From an uncultured Candidatus Peregrinibacteria bacterium (GTDB lineage: Bacteria; Patescibacteriota; Gracilibacteria; Peribacterales; Peribacteraceae), in assembly GCA_903825315.1 (NCBI GenBank), contig CAIKAD010000005.1:218404-282403 (forward strand): DNA of 64,000 nt, read 5' to 3'. Each line of letters opens with the position of its first letter. Within the stretch, counting starts at the first letter, position 1. Of this stretch, positions 33,608 through 42,687 are shown piece by piece. The position numbers were made by a program, and so were the translations under genes. Below the pieces are notes generated by a model. That model had not been told where the DNA came from, searched no databases, and worked only from the letters and a program-made list of their open reading frames with translations.

Positions 33608-33729
33608 GAAGGATGCAGGTGAAGCAGAAGATGCAGAAGAATCAGAAGAATGGGAGTATTTCCTGTTCCGGGCAATTATCCATATTCCTCTAGATCCTCT
33701 GATTCTCCTGCATCCTCTGCATCCTCCAG
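33608..33729. repeat. Palindromic element F3 (nonamer GATGCAGAA units) before rmlB
   Basis: Left arm (33608-33652) AGGATGCAGGTGAAGCAGAA then GATGCAGAAGAATCAGAAGA; right arm (33681-33729) CATATTCCTCTAGATCCTCT then GATTCTCCTGCATCCTCTGC. The arms are complementary around a 28-nt centre. The right arm ends 11 nt before the rmlB start codon. Confidence 0.7.
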
Positions 33730-33740
33730 TCTGCTACCAT

Positions 33741-34748
33741 ATGCGCATGAATCTGCTAGTCACAGGAGGGGCGGGCTTCATCGGCTCCCACTTTGTTCTG
33801 CGGCACATTGAGAAGTATCCCGACGATACGGTGATCGTGCTCGACAAGCTGACGTACGCCGCCAACAAGGCCTTCCTCGATCCGGTGATCAACCGCATCC
33901 GGTTTGCGCAGGGGGACATCGTGGATTATGAACTCGTTTCGCAGCTCCTGGATCGGTACGGGATCGATGCCATCGTCAACTTTGCCGCGGAGACGCATGT
34001 GGACCGCAGCATTAAGAATGCCGTTCCCTTCCTCCATGCTAATGTCCTCGGCGTCCAGAGCCTTATCGAAGCGTGCAAGGCACATCCGCAGGTTCTCCTC
34101 TTCCACATCTCCACGGACGAAGTCTACGGTGATCTGAAGGATGGGGAGGCGGCCTGCAAGCCCGAGGATCCGCTCCGTCCCAGTTCCCCGTACGCCGCAA
34201 GCAAGGCGGCCGGTGATCTGCTGCTGCGCGCCGCGGTACGGACGTTCGGCACACGCATACGTATCTCGCGCTGCACCAACAATTACGGTCCGCACCAGGC
34301 GCAGGAGAAGTTTATTCCGACGATCATCCGTCACGCATTGAAGAATGAGCCTATTCCGGTGTATGCGCAGGGCAAGAACAAGCGCGACTGGCTCTTTGTG
34401 ACCGATCACTGCGATGCCATCGAGATGTTGCTCCATCAGAAGGAGGGAGACGGTGAGGTCTTCACGATTTCTGCCGATGAGGAGCGGGAGAATATCGAAG
34501 TAGTGAAAGCGGTATTGAAGATTCTCGGCAAGCCTGAGAGCCTCATCTCCTTTGTTCCCGATCGTCCCGGCCACGACTGGCGGTATGCGCTGGATTCATC
34601 AGGACTGCGCACATTAGGCTGGAAGCCAGCAGTGCATTTTGATGAAGGGTTGAGGAGGACGGTGGAGTGGTATATGAAGACGCAGCAGAATCAGAAGATA
34701 CAGAGGAGTCAGAGGAATGGGGATGGATCTTCTCCGGAGCACTCGTAA
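33741..34748 (+). CDS. rmlB: dTDP-glucose 4,6-dehydratase (RmlB family)
   Basis: 335 aa from the ATG at 33741 (or 33747). Short-chain dehydrogenase fold: GGAGFIGS (9-16) binds NAD, THVDRS (85-90), catalytic STDEVYGD with Thr125-Asp126-Glu127, and Tyr151-x3-Lys155 in PYAASKAAGD. Converts dTDP-glucose to the 4-keto-6-deoxy intermediate of deoxysugars such as rhamnose; rmlC/rmlD homologues are not seen. The last about 20 residues (KTQQNQKIQRSQRNGDGSS) are translated from an F3 repeat arm and are not part of the family fold. Confidence 0.94.
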   Translation: MRMNLLVTGGAGFIGSHFVLRHIEKYPDDTVIVLDKLTYAANKAFLDPVINRIRFAQGDIVDYELVSQLLDRYGIDAIVNFAAETHVDRSIKNAVPFLHANVLGVQSLIEACKAHPQVLLFHISTDEVYGDLKDGEAACKPEDPLRPSSPYAASKAAGDLLLRAAVRTFGTRIRISRCTNNYGPHQAQEKFIPTIIRHALKNEPIPVYAQGKNKRDWLFVTDHCDAIEMLLHQKEGDGEVFTISADEERENIEVVKAVLKILGKPESLISFVPDRPGHDWRYALDSSGLRTLGWKPAVHFDEGLRRTVEWYMKTQQNQKIQRSQRNGDGSSPEHS

Positions 34749-34797
34749 TATCTTTCCTTAGAATCTTCTGTTTCCTTTGTCCCTTTTGCATCCTTTC
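34677..34797. repeat. Palindromic element F3 overlapping the 3' end of rmlB
   Basis: Left arm (34677-34719) CGCAGCAGAATCAGAAGATA then CAGAGGAGTCAGAGGAATGG; right arm (34751-34797) TATCTTTCCTTAGAATCTTC then TGTTTCCTTTGTCCCTTTTG. The left arm is translated as the C-terminus of rmlB; the right arm ends next to the start codon of the following GT4 gene (34799). Confidence 0.65.
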
Positions 34798-34798
34798 T

Positions 34799-35878
34799 AT
34801 GAAGATCATCCTTGCCACAGGCGTCTATCCCCCGACCATCGGCGGACCCGCGACGTACGTCCGGAATCTCGCGGAACGTCTGACGGCGATGGGCGAGCAG
34901 GTGACAGTGGTCACCTACCAGCCCAAGGCGCCCGTGGCGGAAGCGGCATGGAAAGTGGTGACGGTGCCCCATGGTGCGCCGATCATCCGGTGGTTCCGGT
35001 TTGCGAGTGCGCTCAAGCGCGAGGCGAAAGATGCGGACGTTGTGGAAGCGTTTTCGGCGGTGAGCGTTGGTGTACCGCTGATGCTTGCGCGTCTCAAAAA
35101 GCCCAAGACGCTCCTGCGGCTCGGAGGGGATTTTCTGTGGGAGCGTTACACGGATCTTCGCGGCAAGAAGACGCTGAGACAGTGGTATGCGGCGCGGCCG
35201 TCGCTCATGTTCTTTCTCGGGCGCATCCTCCGCCGTTTCGACCACATTATTTTTTCCACGTGGTTCCAGGAACGGCTCTATCGGCAGGTGTATAAGGAGC
35301 TGCCGCGCCACTCGGTGATTGAGAATGCTCTACCGGAAGGTGAATTGATTCTGCATGCGCGTCACGACCCGTTCCGGCTCCTCTTCTTCGGCCGCTTTGT
35401 GCGGTTCAAGAATCTCCGTCCGCTCCTCCATGCCGTTGCCAACCTGCCGCACGTGACGCTCACGCTACTTGGCGAAGGACCCGTCTCCAAAGAGCTTTCG
35501 CAGCTCGCGCAGACATTGCGGCTCAAAGGGAGGCTCACATTCCTCCCGCCCGTTTCCGGAGAGGAGAAGGAGAAGGCGCTGCGCGAGCACGACCTGCTTG
35601 TGCTTCCCTCCCTTACGGAGATCAGCCCCCATGCCGCGCTGGAGGCGCGTTCCCACGGCCTTCCCGTCCTCCTCACGGAGGAGACGGGGCTTGGCGATGA
35701 GTTGCGCGAAGGAATGCTCCTGGCGCCGCTTCGTACGACGGAGGAGATCACGCGGGCCATACTCGAGGTGGAGCATACGTACGAGGTGGTGGCGCAGAAG
35801 GCAGCGTCTCAGTTTAGGAAAAGAGCGTGGGAGGATGTGGCTGGGGAACAGAGAGATTTATTCCAAGGATTGTTATGA
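34799..35878 (+). CDS. Glycosyltransferase family 4 protein
   Basis: 359 aa from the ATG at 34799; the frame is open further upstream but only through the F3 repeat. N-terminal MKIILATGVYPPTIGGPATY with the GGPA glycine-rich loop typical of GT4, donor-domain start FRLLFFGRFVRFKNLRPLLH, nucleotide-sugar site TEISPHAALEARSHGLPVLL. Cytosolic. Same direction as rmlB and the next GT genes. Confidence 0.92.
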   Translation: MKIILATGVYPPTIGGPATYVRNLAERLTAMGEQVTVVTYQPKAPVAEAAWKVVTVPHGAPIIRWFRFASALKREAKDADVVEAFSAVSVGVPLMLARLKKPKTLLRLGGDFLWERYTDLRGKKTLRQWYAARPSLMFFLGRILRRFDHIIFSTWFQERLYRQVYKELPRHSVIENALPEGELILHARHDPFRLLFFGRFVRFKNLRPLLHAVANLPHVTLTLLGEGPVSKELSQLAQTLRLKGRLTFLPPVSGEEKEKALREHDLLVLPSLTEISPHAALEARSHGLPVLLTEETGLGDELREGMLLAPLRTTEEITRAILEVEHTYEVVAQKAASQFRKRAWEDVAGEQRDLFQGLL

Positions 35879-35903
35879 GTGGTTGCATGATCACTTTTCG
35901 CAC

Positions 35904-35998
35904 TGATCAAATGACCAATTTTCAAAATCCCAATGACCAAAAACGGTCCGGAGGTCGAAGTGTTTTGGTCATTGTACAATTGGTCATTGGTCATTTGA
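35904..35998. repeat. Palindromic element F5 (AATGACCA units)
   Basis: Left arm (35904-35942) TGATCAAATGACCAATTTTC plus CCCAATGACCAAAA; right arm (35962-35998) TTTTGGTCATTGTACAATTG plus GTCATTGGTCATTTGA. The ends match base for base (TCAAATGACCAA and AATGACCAAAA on each side). Ends 19 nt before the start codon of the following gene. Confidence 0.75.
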
Positions 35999-36017
35999 TG
36001 GCATTCCAACATCCGTC

Positions 36018-37130
36018 ATGAATCTCCTCATGATCTCCGGCGACCGGTCGCTCTCCCAAGGAAAGAGAGGCGCGTTCTGGTACACACTGGATGTGCTGCG
36101 CGAGCATTTCGATCGTATCGATATCATTTGCCCGCGCGTGTCGTCCGCATCATCTGCCACGGAACCGTTTTCCAATGTTTTCCTCCATCCTTCCCCGTGG
36201 CCGCTCCTCTTCCAGTCGCGATGGATTGTCCGCAAGGGGAAGGAGCTCATTCGTGAGCATCATCATCAAACGATGACGGTCCACGAGTTCCCACCGTTCT
36301 ATAATGGCTGGGGCGCATGGAGGCTTTCGCGGAAGACCAAGATTCCCTATGCACTCGAAATCCATCATATTGTCGGGTTTCCCGAGGCAGCGTCCTTTGC
36401 CGAAGGGATAGGTTATGCACTGTCGCTTTTGTTCCTGCCCTTTGACGCGCGTCGCGCAACAACGGTGCGAACGGTCAATGCAACGGTGCGCGATGTCCTC
36501 TCTCGCTGGGGTATCCCGCGCCACAAGATTCAGATTGTCCCCTCCCTCTATATCGACACGACGATCTGGAAACCCGATCCATTTGCCGATAAGAAGTTCG
36601 ATCTCGTCTGCTGCGGCAGGATGGTAGAGAACAAGGGGTTGATAGAGCTCCTGGAAGCGTTGGCGGAAATTCCTACAGCGTCGCTCCTTCTCATCGGCGA
36701 CGGGCCGCTCCGGAAAGAGCTGGAGCGTCACGTGCAGCAGCTGGGTTTATCTTCACGGGTCACGTTCGCAGGATGGATGCCATCCCAGGAGGATGTGGCG
36801 CGCGCCGTGCGTTCCGCGCGCGTCTTCGTCATGAACTCGCGGAGCGAGGGCGGCCCGAGAGTTGTAGCGGAAGCGATGGCTGCGGGTATGCCGGTGATTG
36901 CGACAAATGTCGGTGTGGTCCCGGATATCATCAATAACCGCGAGAACGGCATGGTCGTTCCCATGGAACGTCTGGAACTCGTTGGTGCGATCCGCGCTCT
37001 GCTTGCAGATCCATCGTTGCAGCAGAAGATCGGTATAGAAGCAGCGAAGATCGGAGAGCGATTTGAGAGGAGGAAGAGGATAGGAGTGTATGCGGAGTTC
37101 CTTCAGTCTCTTTCCTCCAGTCGTGCATGA
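36018..37130 (+). CDS. Glycosyltransferase family 4 protein
   Basis: 370 aa. N-terminal MNLLMISGDRSLSQGKRGAF, donor domain FDLVCCGRMVENKGLIELLE, nucleotide-sugar site SEGGPRVVAEAMAAGMPVIA followed by TNVGVVPDII. A typical cytosolic GT-B enzyme. Its stop overlaps the start of the next gene (ATGA at 37127-37130), indicating translational coupling with another GT4. An F5 hairpin lies directly upstream. Confidence 0.92.
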   Translation: MNLLMISGDRSLSQGKRGAFWYTLDVLREHFDRIDIICPRVSSASSATEPFSNVFLHPSPWPLLFQSRWIVRKGKELIREHHHQTMTVHEFPPFYNGWGAWRLSRKTKIPYALEIHHIVGFPEAASFAEGIGYALSLLFLPFDARRATTVRTVNATVRDVLSRWGIPRHKIQIVPSLYIDTTIWKPDPFADKKFDLVCCGRMVENKGLIELLEALAEIPTASLLLIGDGPLRKELERHVQQLGLSSRVTFAGWMPSQEDVARAVRSARVFVMNSRSEGGPRVVAEAMAAGMPVIATNVGVVPDIINNRENGMVVPMERLELVGAIRALLADPSLQQKIGIEAAKIGERFERRKRIGVYAEFLQSLSSSRA

Positions 37131-38137
37131 ATCTCCTTATAGTCACGCAGCAGGCGGACCGGCGAGATCCCATTCTCGGATTCTTCCATCGATGGATTGA
37201 GGAATTCGCCGCACGGTGCGAGACGGTGACGGTGATTGCGCAGGGGGCGGGAGACTTCAGCTTTCCCAAGAATGTTCATGTTTTGTCGCTGGGCAAGGAA
37301 CAGAGCGTGCCCAGAATCTTCCAGATAGTCCGCTTCTACCTGTTACTCTGGAAGCACCGCAAGGCGTATGACACCGTGCTCGTTCACATGACACCGGTGT
37401 GGGTGGTGCTGGGAAGCCCCTTGTTCATCATCCTCCGCAAGCCTGTCTACCTCTGGTACGAGATCCGGCGGGGCGGACGGATGCTGCGGTGCGCACTGCG
37501 CCGTGTCCGTAAAGTTTTTAGCGCCACCAGGGACGGGCTACCTTTTGCGTCTTCCAAGCAAGTGGTCACAGGACACGGCATCGACACCGAGCGCTTTTCT
37601 CCCGCAACCAAAGACGGTGAGCAGCATCTCCTCCTTACGGTGGGGCGCCTCACGCGCATCAAACGTCATGAGCTCTTTATCCGCGCGCTGGCGCAGCTTC
37701 CTCCTCCATACCGGCTGGTTGTCGCTGGCGGAACCATCACGGCGGATGATCAGGTCTATCTGCGAGAGCTGGAGATCCTCATTCACGAACTGCAGTTGGA
37801 AGGACGCGTGCAAATCGGCTTTGTCCCGCACGAGGAACTGCCTTCCCTTCTCCGTTCCTGCGCACTGTATCTGCATGCGGCAGGTGGCGGATTGGATAAG
37901 TCATTGCTGGAGGCGATGGCCTGCGGCTGTGCGGTCCTCTCTGCGTCCGAAGCATCCCGCAATCTTCTTCCCGCTTCCTGCCAGACGACCGTGGATGGAT
38001 TTTTGGAAGCGGTTCATACGACGCTGGGCCGTTCCCTTCAGGAGCGCCGCACCCTTACGGAAGATCTGCGCAAACGTATCGTGGAAGGGCACAGCCTCCC
38101 GCGGCTGATTGAGCGTTTGATCAAGGAAATGGCGTAA
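37127..38137 (+). CDS. Glycosyltransferase family 4 protein
   Basis: 336 aa, coupled by a 4-bp ATGA overlap to the preceding GT4 gene. N-terminal MNLLIVTQQADRRDPILGFF, donor domain LLLTVGRLTRIKRHELFIRA, sugar-nucleotide site GGGLDKSLLEAMACGCAVLS. Shorter than usual but complete. Likely adds the next sugar after its neighbour's product. Confidence 0.9.
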   Translation: MNLLIVTQQADRRDPILGFFHRWIEEFAARCETVTVIAQGAGDFSFPKNVHVLSLGKEQSVPRIFQIVRFYLLLWKHRKAYDTVLVHMTPVWVVLGSPLFIILRKPVYLWYEIRRGGRMLRCALRRVRKVFSATRDGLPFASSKQVVTGHGIDTERFSPATKDGEQHLLLTVGRLTRIKRHELFIRALAQLPPPYRLVVAGGTITADDQVYLRELEILIHELQLEGRVQIGFVPHEELPSLLRSCALYLHAAGGGLDKSLLEAMACGCAVLSASEASRNLLPASCQTTVDGFLEAVHTTLGRSLQERRTLTEDLRKRIVEGHSLPRLIERLIKEMA

Positions 38138-38222
38138 AAACCTATGAGAACCACGTAGATGATTATCTGTGCCTACAATCTCGTGACGACTGGCGCTGTT
38201 TTCAGTAACCTACATCCACTCT

Positions 38223-38960
38223 ATGGATCGTCCACGTCTTACGGTTGTCGTGCCTGTCTACAACGAGGAGCGCACGCTCCCCATCATTATGGCGCGTCTG
38301 GAGAAGGCGTGCGGCGCATTTAGCCAGATCATCTACGTCAATGACGGGTCAACGGACCGTTCGCTGGAGATTCTGCACAGTAATTCCCGTCCCCAGGACC
38401 TTATCCTCACCAAGCCTAATGGCGGCAAAGGGTCGGCGGTGCGCATGGGATACAAACATGCACGGGGGAGCTACACCATCGTGCAGGACGCGGATCTGGA
38501 GTACAGCCCGGAGGAAATTCCCGCCATCCTCGCCTTTGCCGAAGAACGCAAGTTGGCGGCGGTATTTGGTTCGCGGCGCCTGAAGAAGCAGAAACAGTTC
38601 ATCCACTTCCTGTTCTTCATCGGCGGATCGTTGCTCACGTACATCTGCAACACACTCTACCGCACGCATCTCACGGATCAGCCGACGTGCTACAAGATGG
38701 TGCAGACGGACATCCTCAAGACCCTTCCTCTGCGGGAGAATGATTTCCGCTTCGACCCCGAGCTTACGGCAATGCTCGCGCGCTTTGAGGTACCCATCGG
38801 GGAGTATCCCATCTCCTATACGCCGCGAAGCATTGCGGAAGGTAAGAAGATCAACTGGAAGGACTGGTTTAGATGGGTGTGGGTGTTCTTTAAGCTGCGC
38901 TTAGTCCGTCGCGCGTCCCTCGTCGTCCCTCCCGACATGGCCGTTTCTGCCGCATCATGA
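38223..38960 (+). CDS. Family 2 glycosyltransferase, polyprenyl-phosphate type
   Basis: 245 aa GT-A enzyme. TVVVPVYNEERTLPIIMARL, VNDGSTDRSLEIL and the metal site QDADLEYSPEE. A hydrophobic stretch FIHFLFFIGGSLLTYICNTL around residues 124-143 may dip into the membrane. Resembles dolichyl-phosphate sugar synthases without C-terminal anchor helices. Coupled by ATGA overlap to the downstream GT-C gene, which would use the lipid-linked sugar it makes. Confidence 0.9.
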   Translation: MDRPRLTVVVPVYNEERTLPIIMARLEKACGAFSQIIYVNDGSTDRSLEILHSNSRPQDLILTKPNGGKGSAVRMGYKHARGSYTIVQDADLEYSPEEIPAILAFAEERKLAAVFGSRRLKKQKQFIHFLFFIGGSLLTYICNTLYRTHLTDQPTCYKMVQTDILKTLPLRENDFRFDPELTAMLARFEVPIGEYPISYTPRSIAEGKKINWKDWFRWVWVFFKLRLVRRASLVVPPDMAVSAAS

Positions 38961-40414
38961 CCCGCCATCGCCCGTCTCCGCCTTCGGCTCCGTCGAGGCT
39001 ACGCCGAAGCTCCGTCCGTTCGCTGTGGTTTCCTGTCATCGTCCTCGCTCTCTGCGCCGCAGCAGCCATGCTTCTCTGGCTCCCGGCACTCCGGTACCCC
39101 ATTGTGGAAGATACGGCGGTGTACGCGCTTCTGGGGCGCAGCTTTTGGCGTGAGGGCACCTTCACGCTGCTCGGCGAGCCCTTTACACGGCAGCTGCCCT
39201 TCCATGCCATCCTCTCCTATCCCCTCACGATTCCCTTCGGCTATCAGCTGGGGATGAAGCTGAGCAGTCTGCTTGCGGGCATCGGTGTTTGCATCGTCAG
39301 TTACTTTCTTTTTCGCCGCACAGTGGGGATGGTGGCCGGACTGGCCGTGGCAGCTCTCATCGCGCTCCATCCGGGTTTCACGTATATGACGATGGTGGGA
39401 TCCGCGGATTTACTGTTCACGTTTCTCTTTCTCCTCGCCATTCTGCTGTATATCAAGGCGAAAGAAGATCCGCGCTGGTACCTGGCGATGGGGGCGGCAA
39501 CCGGCTTGGCATGCCTCACGCGCTATAACGCCGTGGCGCTGTTCCCGTTATTTCTGGTGGCGCCGATACTCGTGAGGCCGAATAGTGACACTCCAGCACG
39601 GCGTCCTTACAGCGCATGGTGGTACTGGGGAGGGCTGGCATTGGGGATACTGATCTTCTCGCTATGGTTCATACGCAACACGATCACGTTCGGTAATCCC
39701 TTTGCCATCGGGTACGTGGGTGAATTCCAGCAGAACACACCTGGGGTATTGCAGATGTCCTACCGCAATGTCCTCTACTATCTCAACCCTGCTCATAACG
39801 TGTTTTTCCTGCTCTTCCCTTTTGCGCTGTACGGCCTTTGGAAAGAGGGGCGGCGACAGCTCTTTTTGGTTCTTTCCATGTTTGCGGCATGGCCGCTCAC
39901 GCTCGTGTGGCACGTGCAGGGTATTCGCTTTGCGTTTCCCGGCTATCCCATCCTCATCGGGTTTTCCGTTCTCGGTATTGTTGCGTTTCTGCGATGGGGC
40001 AAGCGATGGGTGCCGTGGCTTCTCGTTCTGCTGCTCGCGGCATTCATTGTTGAACACACATTCTTCTATTGCATCTACGCCTATGGCCAGTGCAATGCCG
40101 CGTTCGATCGTACAGTCGGTCTCCTTCCGCCCAATATTGGCCTTTCCACGGAAGGGTTTGCTTCCTGGGATGATGCACGCGACTACATTAACACCCACGC
40201 AGAAACCGGTGCGCTGGTAGCAGCCGGATCCCCTGCCGATGCGGTGGTATGGCAGCAGGGTGTTTTTCGTCCCGGTCTCCACGTGATCGGAGTGCCGCCG
40301 GTCCCCTGTCAGCCGGTGTATGCCATTACACAACACCCGCAACCGGGCGATACGATTCTCTACACATCGCCCGACGCACCGCGTGCTTCCGTTGTGCTAC
40401 AGGGATGCCAGTAG
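38957..40414 (+). CDS. GT39-like membrane glycosyltransferase (GT-C)
   Basis: 485 aa with about 10-11 hydrophobic helices from residue 23 on. The first outer loop has YPIVEDTAVYALLGRSFWRE, where ED sits in the catalytic position of PMT/ArnT-type enzymes. A C-terminal periplasm-facing domain of about 110 residues (NIGLSTEGFASWDDARDYIN onward) is soluble. Overlaps the upstream GT2 by ATGA, so donor synthesis and transfer are coupled. The first 20 residues (RHRPSPPSAPSRLRRSSVRS) come from a palindrome at 38980-39010. Its 3' end overlaps the convergent gene by 18 bp. Confidence 0.85.
   Translation: MTRHRPSPPSAPSRLRRSSVRSLWFPVIVLALCAAAAMLLWLPALRYPIVEDTAVYALLGRSFWREGTFTLLGEPFTRQLPFHAILSYPLTIPFGYQLGMKLSSLLAGIGVCIVSYFLFRRTVGMVAGLAVAALIALHPGFTYMTMVGSADLLFTFLFLLAILLYIKAKEDPRWYLAMGAATGLACLTRYNAVALFPLFLVAPILVRPNSDTPARRPYSAWWYWGGLALGILIFSLWFIRNTITFGNPFAIGYVGEFQQNTPGVLQMSYRNVLYYLNPAHNVFFLLFPFALYGLWKEGRRQLFLVLSMFAAWPLTLVWHVQGIRFAFPGYPILIGFSVLGIVAFLRWGKRWVPWLLVLLLAAFIVEHTFFYCIYAYGQCNAAFDRTVGLLPPNIGLSTEGFASWDDARDYINTHAETGALVAAGSPADAVVWQQGVFRPGLHVIGVPPVPCQPVYAITQHPQPGDTILYTSPDAPRASVVLQGCQ
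38980..39010. repeat. Palindromic element in the N-terminal coding part of the GT-C gene
   Basis: GCCTTCGGCTCCGTCGAGGC then TACGCCGAAGC; GCTTCGGC-type arms pair around the centre. It is translated as PSAPSRLRRS. Confidence 0.5.
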
Positions 40415-41455
40415 TCTCGCACTCACGTCATCCACCCGCTTGAAGGAATTGTCTTTGCGGAGGTAGGGCTCGCGGTCACGACGGAGATTGTCCAGAGCTG
40501 CGCGGGTCGGTAGCGAACGGAGAGGATATGGTTGTCCCTTGAGCCGCACGTAGCATTCCTGAATGGTGGAAATGGCGAGCAGCCCAGCAAGAACACCAAA
40601 GAGCACATTCCCGCTCCAGCGCTCTTTGGGCGGGCTTTCGAGGTAGTCCATCATCTGCTCCGGCTTTGTGAAGTACGCGAGGAGCATGACGGCGCCGCTC
40701 ATTCCACTAAAGCCCGTCACGTACTTCTCACGCTCTTCCTCCGGCACAATGGCGCAGCGGTATCCTTTGCGGAGGAGCATCTCGTTGGCAAGGTCGGCGG
40801 TGTCGTAACGGCGCACGGGCTTGCCGATGTGTGATGGATGCGTGTTGCCGTCCGCGGGGCGCAGTGACAAGTGTTCCTTTTCCACAAAGATCTCCCGGTT
40901 GAAGGCGATGCAGTAGCTGCTACTCACGGGGTACTGTTTCCCGTCCATCTCAAAGTGCCACCAGGACCGTGGACGGAAACTGATGCTTGCCGTGTTGGGA
41001 ACGGCGAGTTCCCGCTCCACCACATCGGCTGCCTTTCCGTCCAGAATGAACATGTCGTCGTCGCAGATCCAGCCGATACGGCGCTGGCGCGCGATCTGGT
41101 TGAGGAATGCATCGCTCTTGGTCGCAGCGTAGAGGTTGAGGAACTTTTGAACGTGCGTCCCCGAAAATTCCTGTTCATCCAGTTTTCCCGAGCAGTCGAA
41201 CACGGTGATGTCCACGCGGTTCCCCAGGTTTTTGCGTGCAAGGTGGTGCCACACCGTCATCATCGGTGGCAATATGTTCATCGTGAAGAGCGCCGGTTTA
41301 TCACCGGCGGGAAGCGCGGGATGCGTGGCGTAGTACTGCAATGTAGGCAGGAGCGTCCTTCCGGCGCTGCGCACGGAAAAGCGTTTGAAGACGTACCTGA
41401 GGAGTTGGGAGTAGTCCACACGGGAATCGTAGCGTGTTTCCTTCCCGCTGTGCAT
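40397..41455 (-). CDS. Putative GT-A-type glycosyltransferase
   Basis: 352 aa from the ATG at 41455, directly after the stop of the upstream gene (41458). Not a named family by eye, but NILPPMMTVWHHLARKNLGN, the central RRIGWICDDDMFILDGKAAD (acidic DDD like a GT-A metal site) and SSSYCIAFNREIFVEKEHLS suggest a nucleotide-sugar enzyme. One hydrophobic segment GNVLFGVLAGLLAISTIQEC near residues 286-305 may touch the membrane. Co-transcribed with the GT2 and GtrA genes upstream. Confidence 0.65.
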   Translation of the reverse strand: MHSGKETRYDSRVDYSQLLRYVFKRFSVRSAGRTLLPTLQYYATHPALPAGDKPALFTMNILPPMMTVWHHLARKNLGNRVDITVFDCSGKLDEQEFSGTHVQKFLNLYAATKSDAFLNQIARQRRIGWICDDDMFILDGKAADVVERELAVPNTASISFRPRSWWHFEMDGKQYPVSSSYCIAFNREIFVEKEHLSLRPADGNTHPSHIGKPVRRYDTADLANEMLLRKGYRCAIVPEEEREKYVTGFSGMSGAVMLLAYFTKPEQMMDYLESPPKERWSGNVLFGVLAGLLAISTIQECYVRLKGQPYPLRSLPTRAALDNLRRDREPYLRKDNSFKRVDDVSARLLASL

Positions 41456-41457
41456 CC

Positions 41458-42243
41458 CTATGTCCTGCCCAGCGGGCAGGTTTGCACGAGAAGCGTCCAT
41501 GCGTACCAGTAGCGCAGGAGTTCATGCCTCAGAGGCAGGCGCTTGCCCCTGCGCGGTATGAGCCAGATGAGGAGCAGGCGTACCGTGGCGATAGTGCGCG
41601 AGCGCAGCGTGTGGGCGACGCGTCGGAGCCAATGCATCCATCCCCTGTCGCGCGATTCCTGCACTTCCACGGCGATGTAGCGGCGGTTTTTCTCCTTGAA
41701 TTCCTCAATCGTGGGAAGGGCGGCCAGGCTCGTTCCCTGCAGACGCCTGATTGCCGTTCCCGGCTTGAGGCGGATGCGCTCATGTACGGGCTTGATCCAT
41801 TCCTCCGCAACGTCACGATGGAAGAAGAACACGCGCTCATTGGGATACGTGCTCGCGTGCAAGACCACCGTTCCGTCCCGATCCACGTAGTGCCGCGGGA
41901 CGAGGAAGGCGGCGGGAGTGTCGCTTGCGGTGATCGTCATCAATGCATTCCGGAGCTCTTGCGAAAGCTCTTCATCACTATCAAGGATGAATATCCACGG
42001 TTGTGTCGTGTTGCGAAGGGCAATATTCCGCAGAGCGGCGAAATTTGGCAGGCCATTTTGCCCGCTTCTCTCTTCCAAAATACGCGCTCCGAAAGAGCGG
42101 GCGATATCCACAGTTCCGTCCGTGCTCCCTCCGTCTACGACAAGGATTTCGCTGCAGGGAGGGAGGCTCTGGAGCGCGCGTCCCAGCGTGCGTGCGGAAT
42201 TCCGCGTGAGGACATGCACACTAATCGGCAGTTTCTCAGACAT
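41458..42243 (-). CDS. Family 2 glycosyltransferase (WaaE/KdtX-like)
   Basis: 261 aa. ISVHVLTRNSARTLGRALQS, VVDGGSTDGTVDIARSFGAR and FILDSDEELSQELRNAL are in the order seen in the LPS-core beta-glucosyltransferase group (WaaE-like). A C-terminal hydrophobic stretch (IATVRLLLIWLIPRRGKRL) suggests a membrane-bound tail. Overlaps the upstream GtrA gene by 8 bp. Confidence 0.88.
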   Translation of the reverse strand: MSEKLPISVHVLTRNSARTLGRALQSLPPCSEILVVDGGSTDGTVDIARSFGARILEERSGQNGLPNFAALRNIALRNTTQPWIFILDSDEELSQELRNALMTITASDTPAAFLVPRHYVDRDGTVVLHASTYPNERVFFFHRDVAEEWIKPVHERIRLKPGTAIRRLQGTSLAALPTIEEFKEKNRRYIAVEVQESRDRGWMHWLRRVAHTLRSRTIATVRLLLIWLIPRRGKRLPLRHELLRYWYAWTLLVQTCPLGRT

Positions 42244-42640
42244 ACACGAGGAACTTATACAGGAAGAAGTTCCACGATACCGTGAGGCCGATGCCGAGGA
42301 TTTTCGCCACGGTCTTGTCTTGTCCCATCTGATCCACCACGAGCCAGATGACGGCGATCTGCGCGCCGCTGTTCCAGATCTGCAGCAGTATGTATCGAAT
42401 AAACTGCCAATGTGTCATCTTCTTATCGCGGAAGACGATGAACTTGTGGAGAAAGAAGGCACTCAGGAGTCCCGTGATGTTCCCCACAGGAGAGGCGATG
42501 AATTTGTCCACGCCCATAGCCACCAGGATGATGTACGTGGAGAGGTCGATGAAGGCAGCGAGACCGCCGCTAAAGAGGTAGCGTACGAATTGGAAGATCT
42601 GCGTCTGATGTATGCGGGCAAGGGTCAGGAGACGGCGCAT
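42236..42640 (-). CDS. GtrA-family membrane protein
   Basis: 134 aa, four membrane helices: FVRYLFSGGLAAFIDLSTYI, PVGNITGLLSAFFLHKFIVF, WNSGAQIAVIWLVVDQMG and TVAKILGIGLTVSWNFFLYK. The FLHKFIVFRD and WNFFLYKFLVY wording is diagnostic. GtrA proteins are proposed to flip lipid-linked sugars or help GT-C enzymes. First gene of a three-gene minus-strand unit. Confidence 0.92.
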   Translation of the reverse strand: MRRLLTLARIHQTQIFQFVRYLFSGGLAAFIDLSTYIILVAMGVDKFIASPVGNITGLLSAFFLHKFIVFRDKKMTHWQFIRYILLQIWNSGAQIAVIWLVVDQMGQDKTVAKILGIGLTVSWNFFLYKFLVYV

Positions 42641-42687
42641 GAGGGACGAAGGACGAAGAGAATAGGATCGGAGGGAGGCTAGCAGGT

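Noticed and set aside
32751..33740. 990-bp upstream extension of the rmlB frame
   Set aside because: The extension is antisense to the RmlA homologue; the NAD-binding GGAGFIGS motif starts right after the ATG at 33741.
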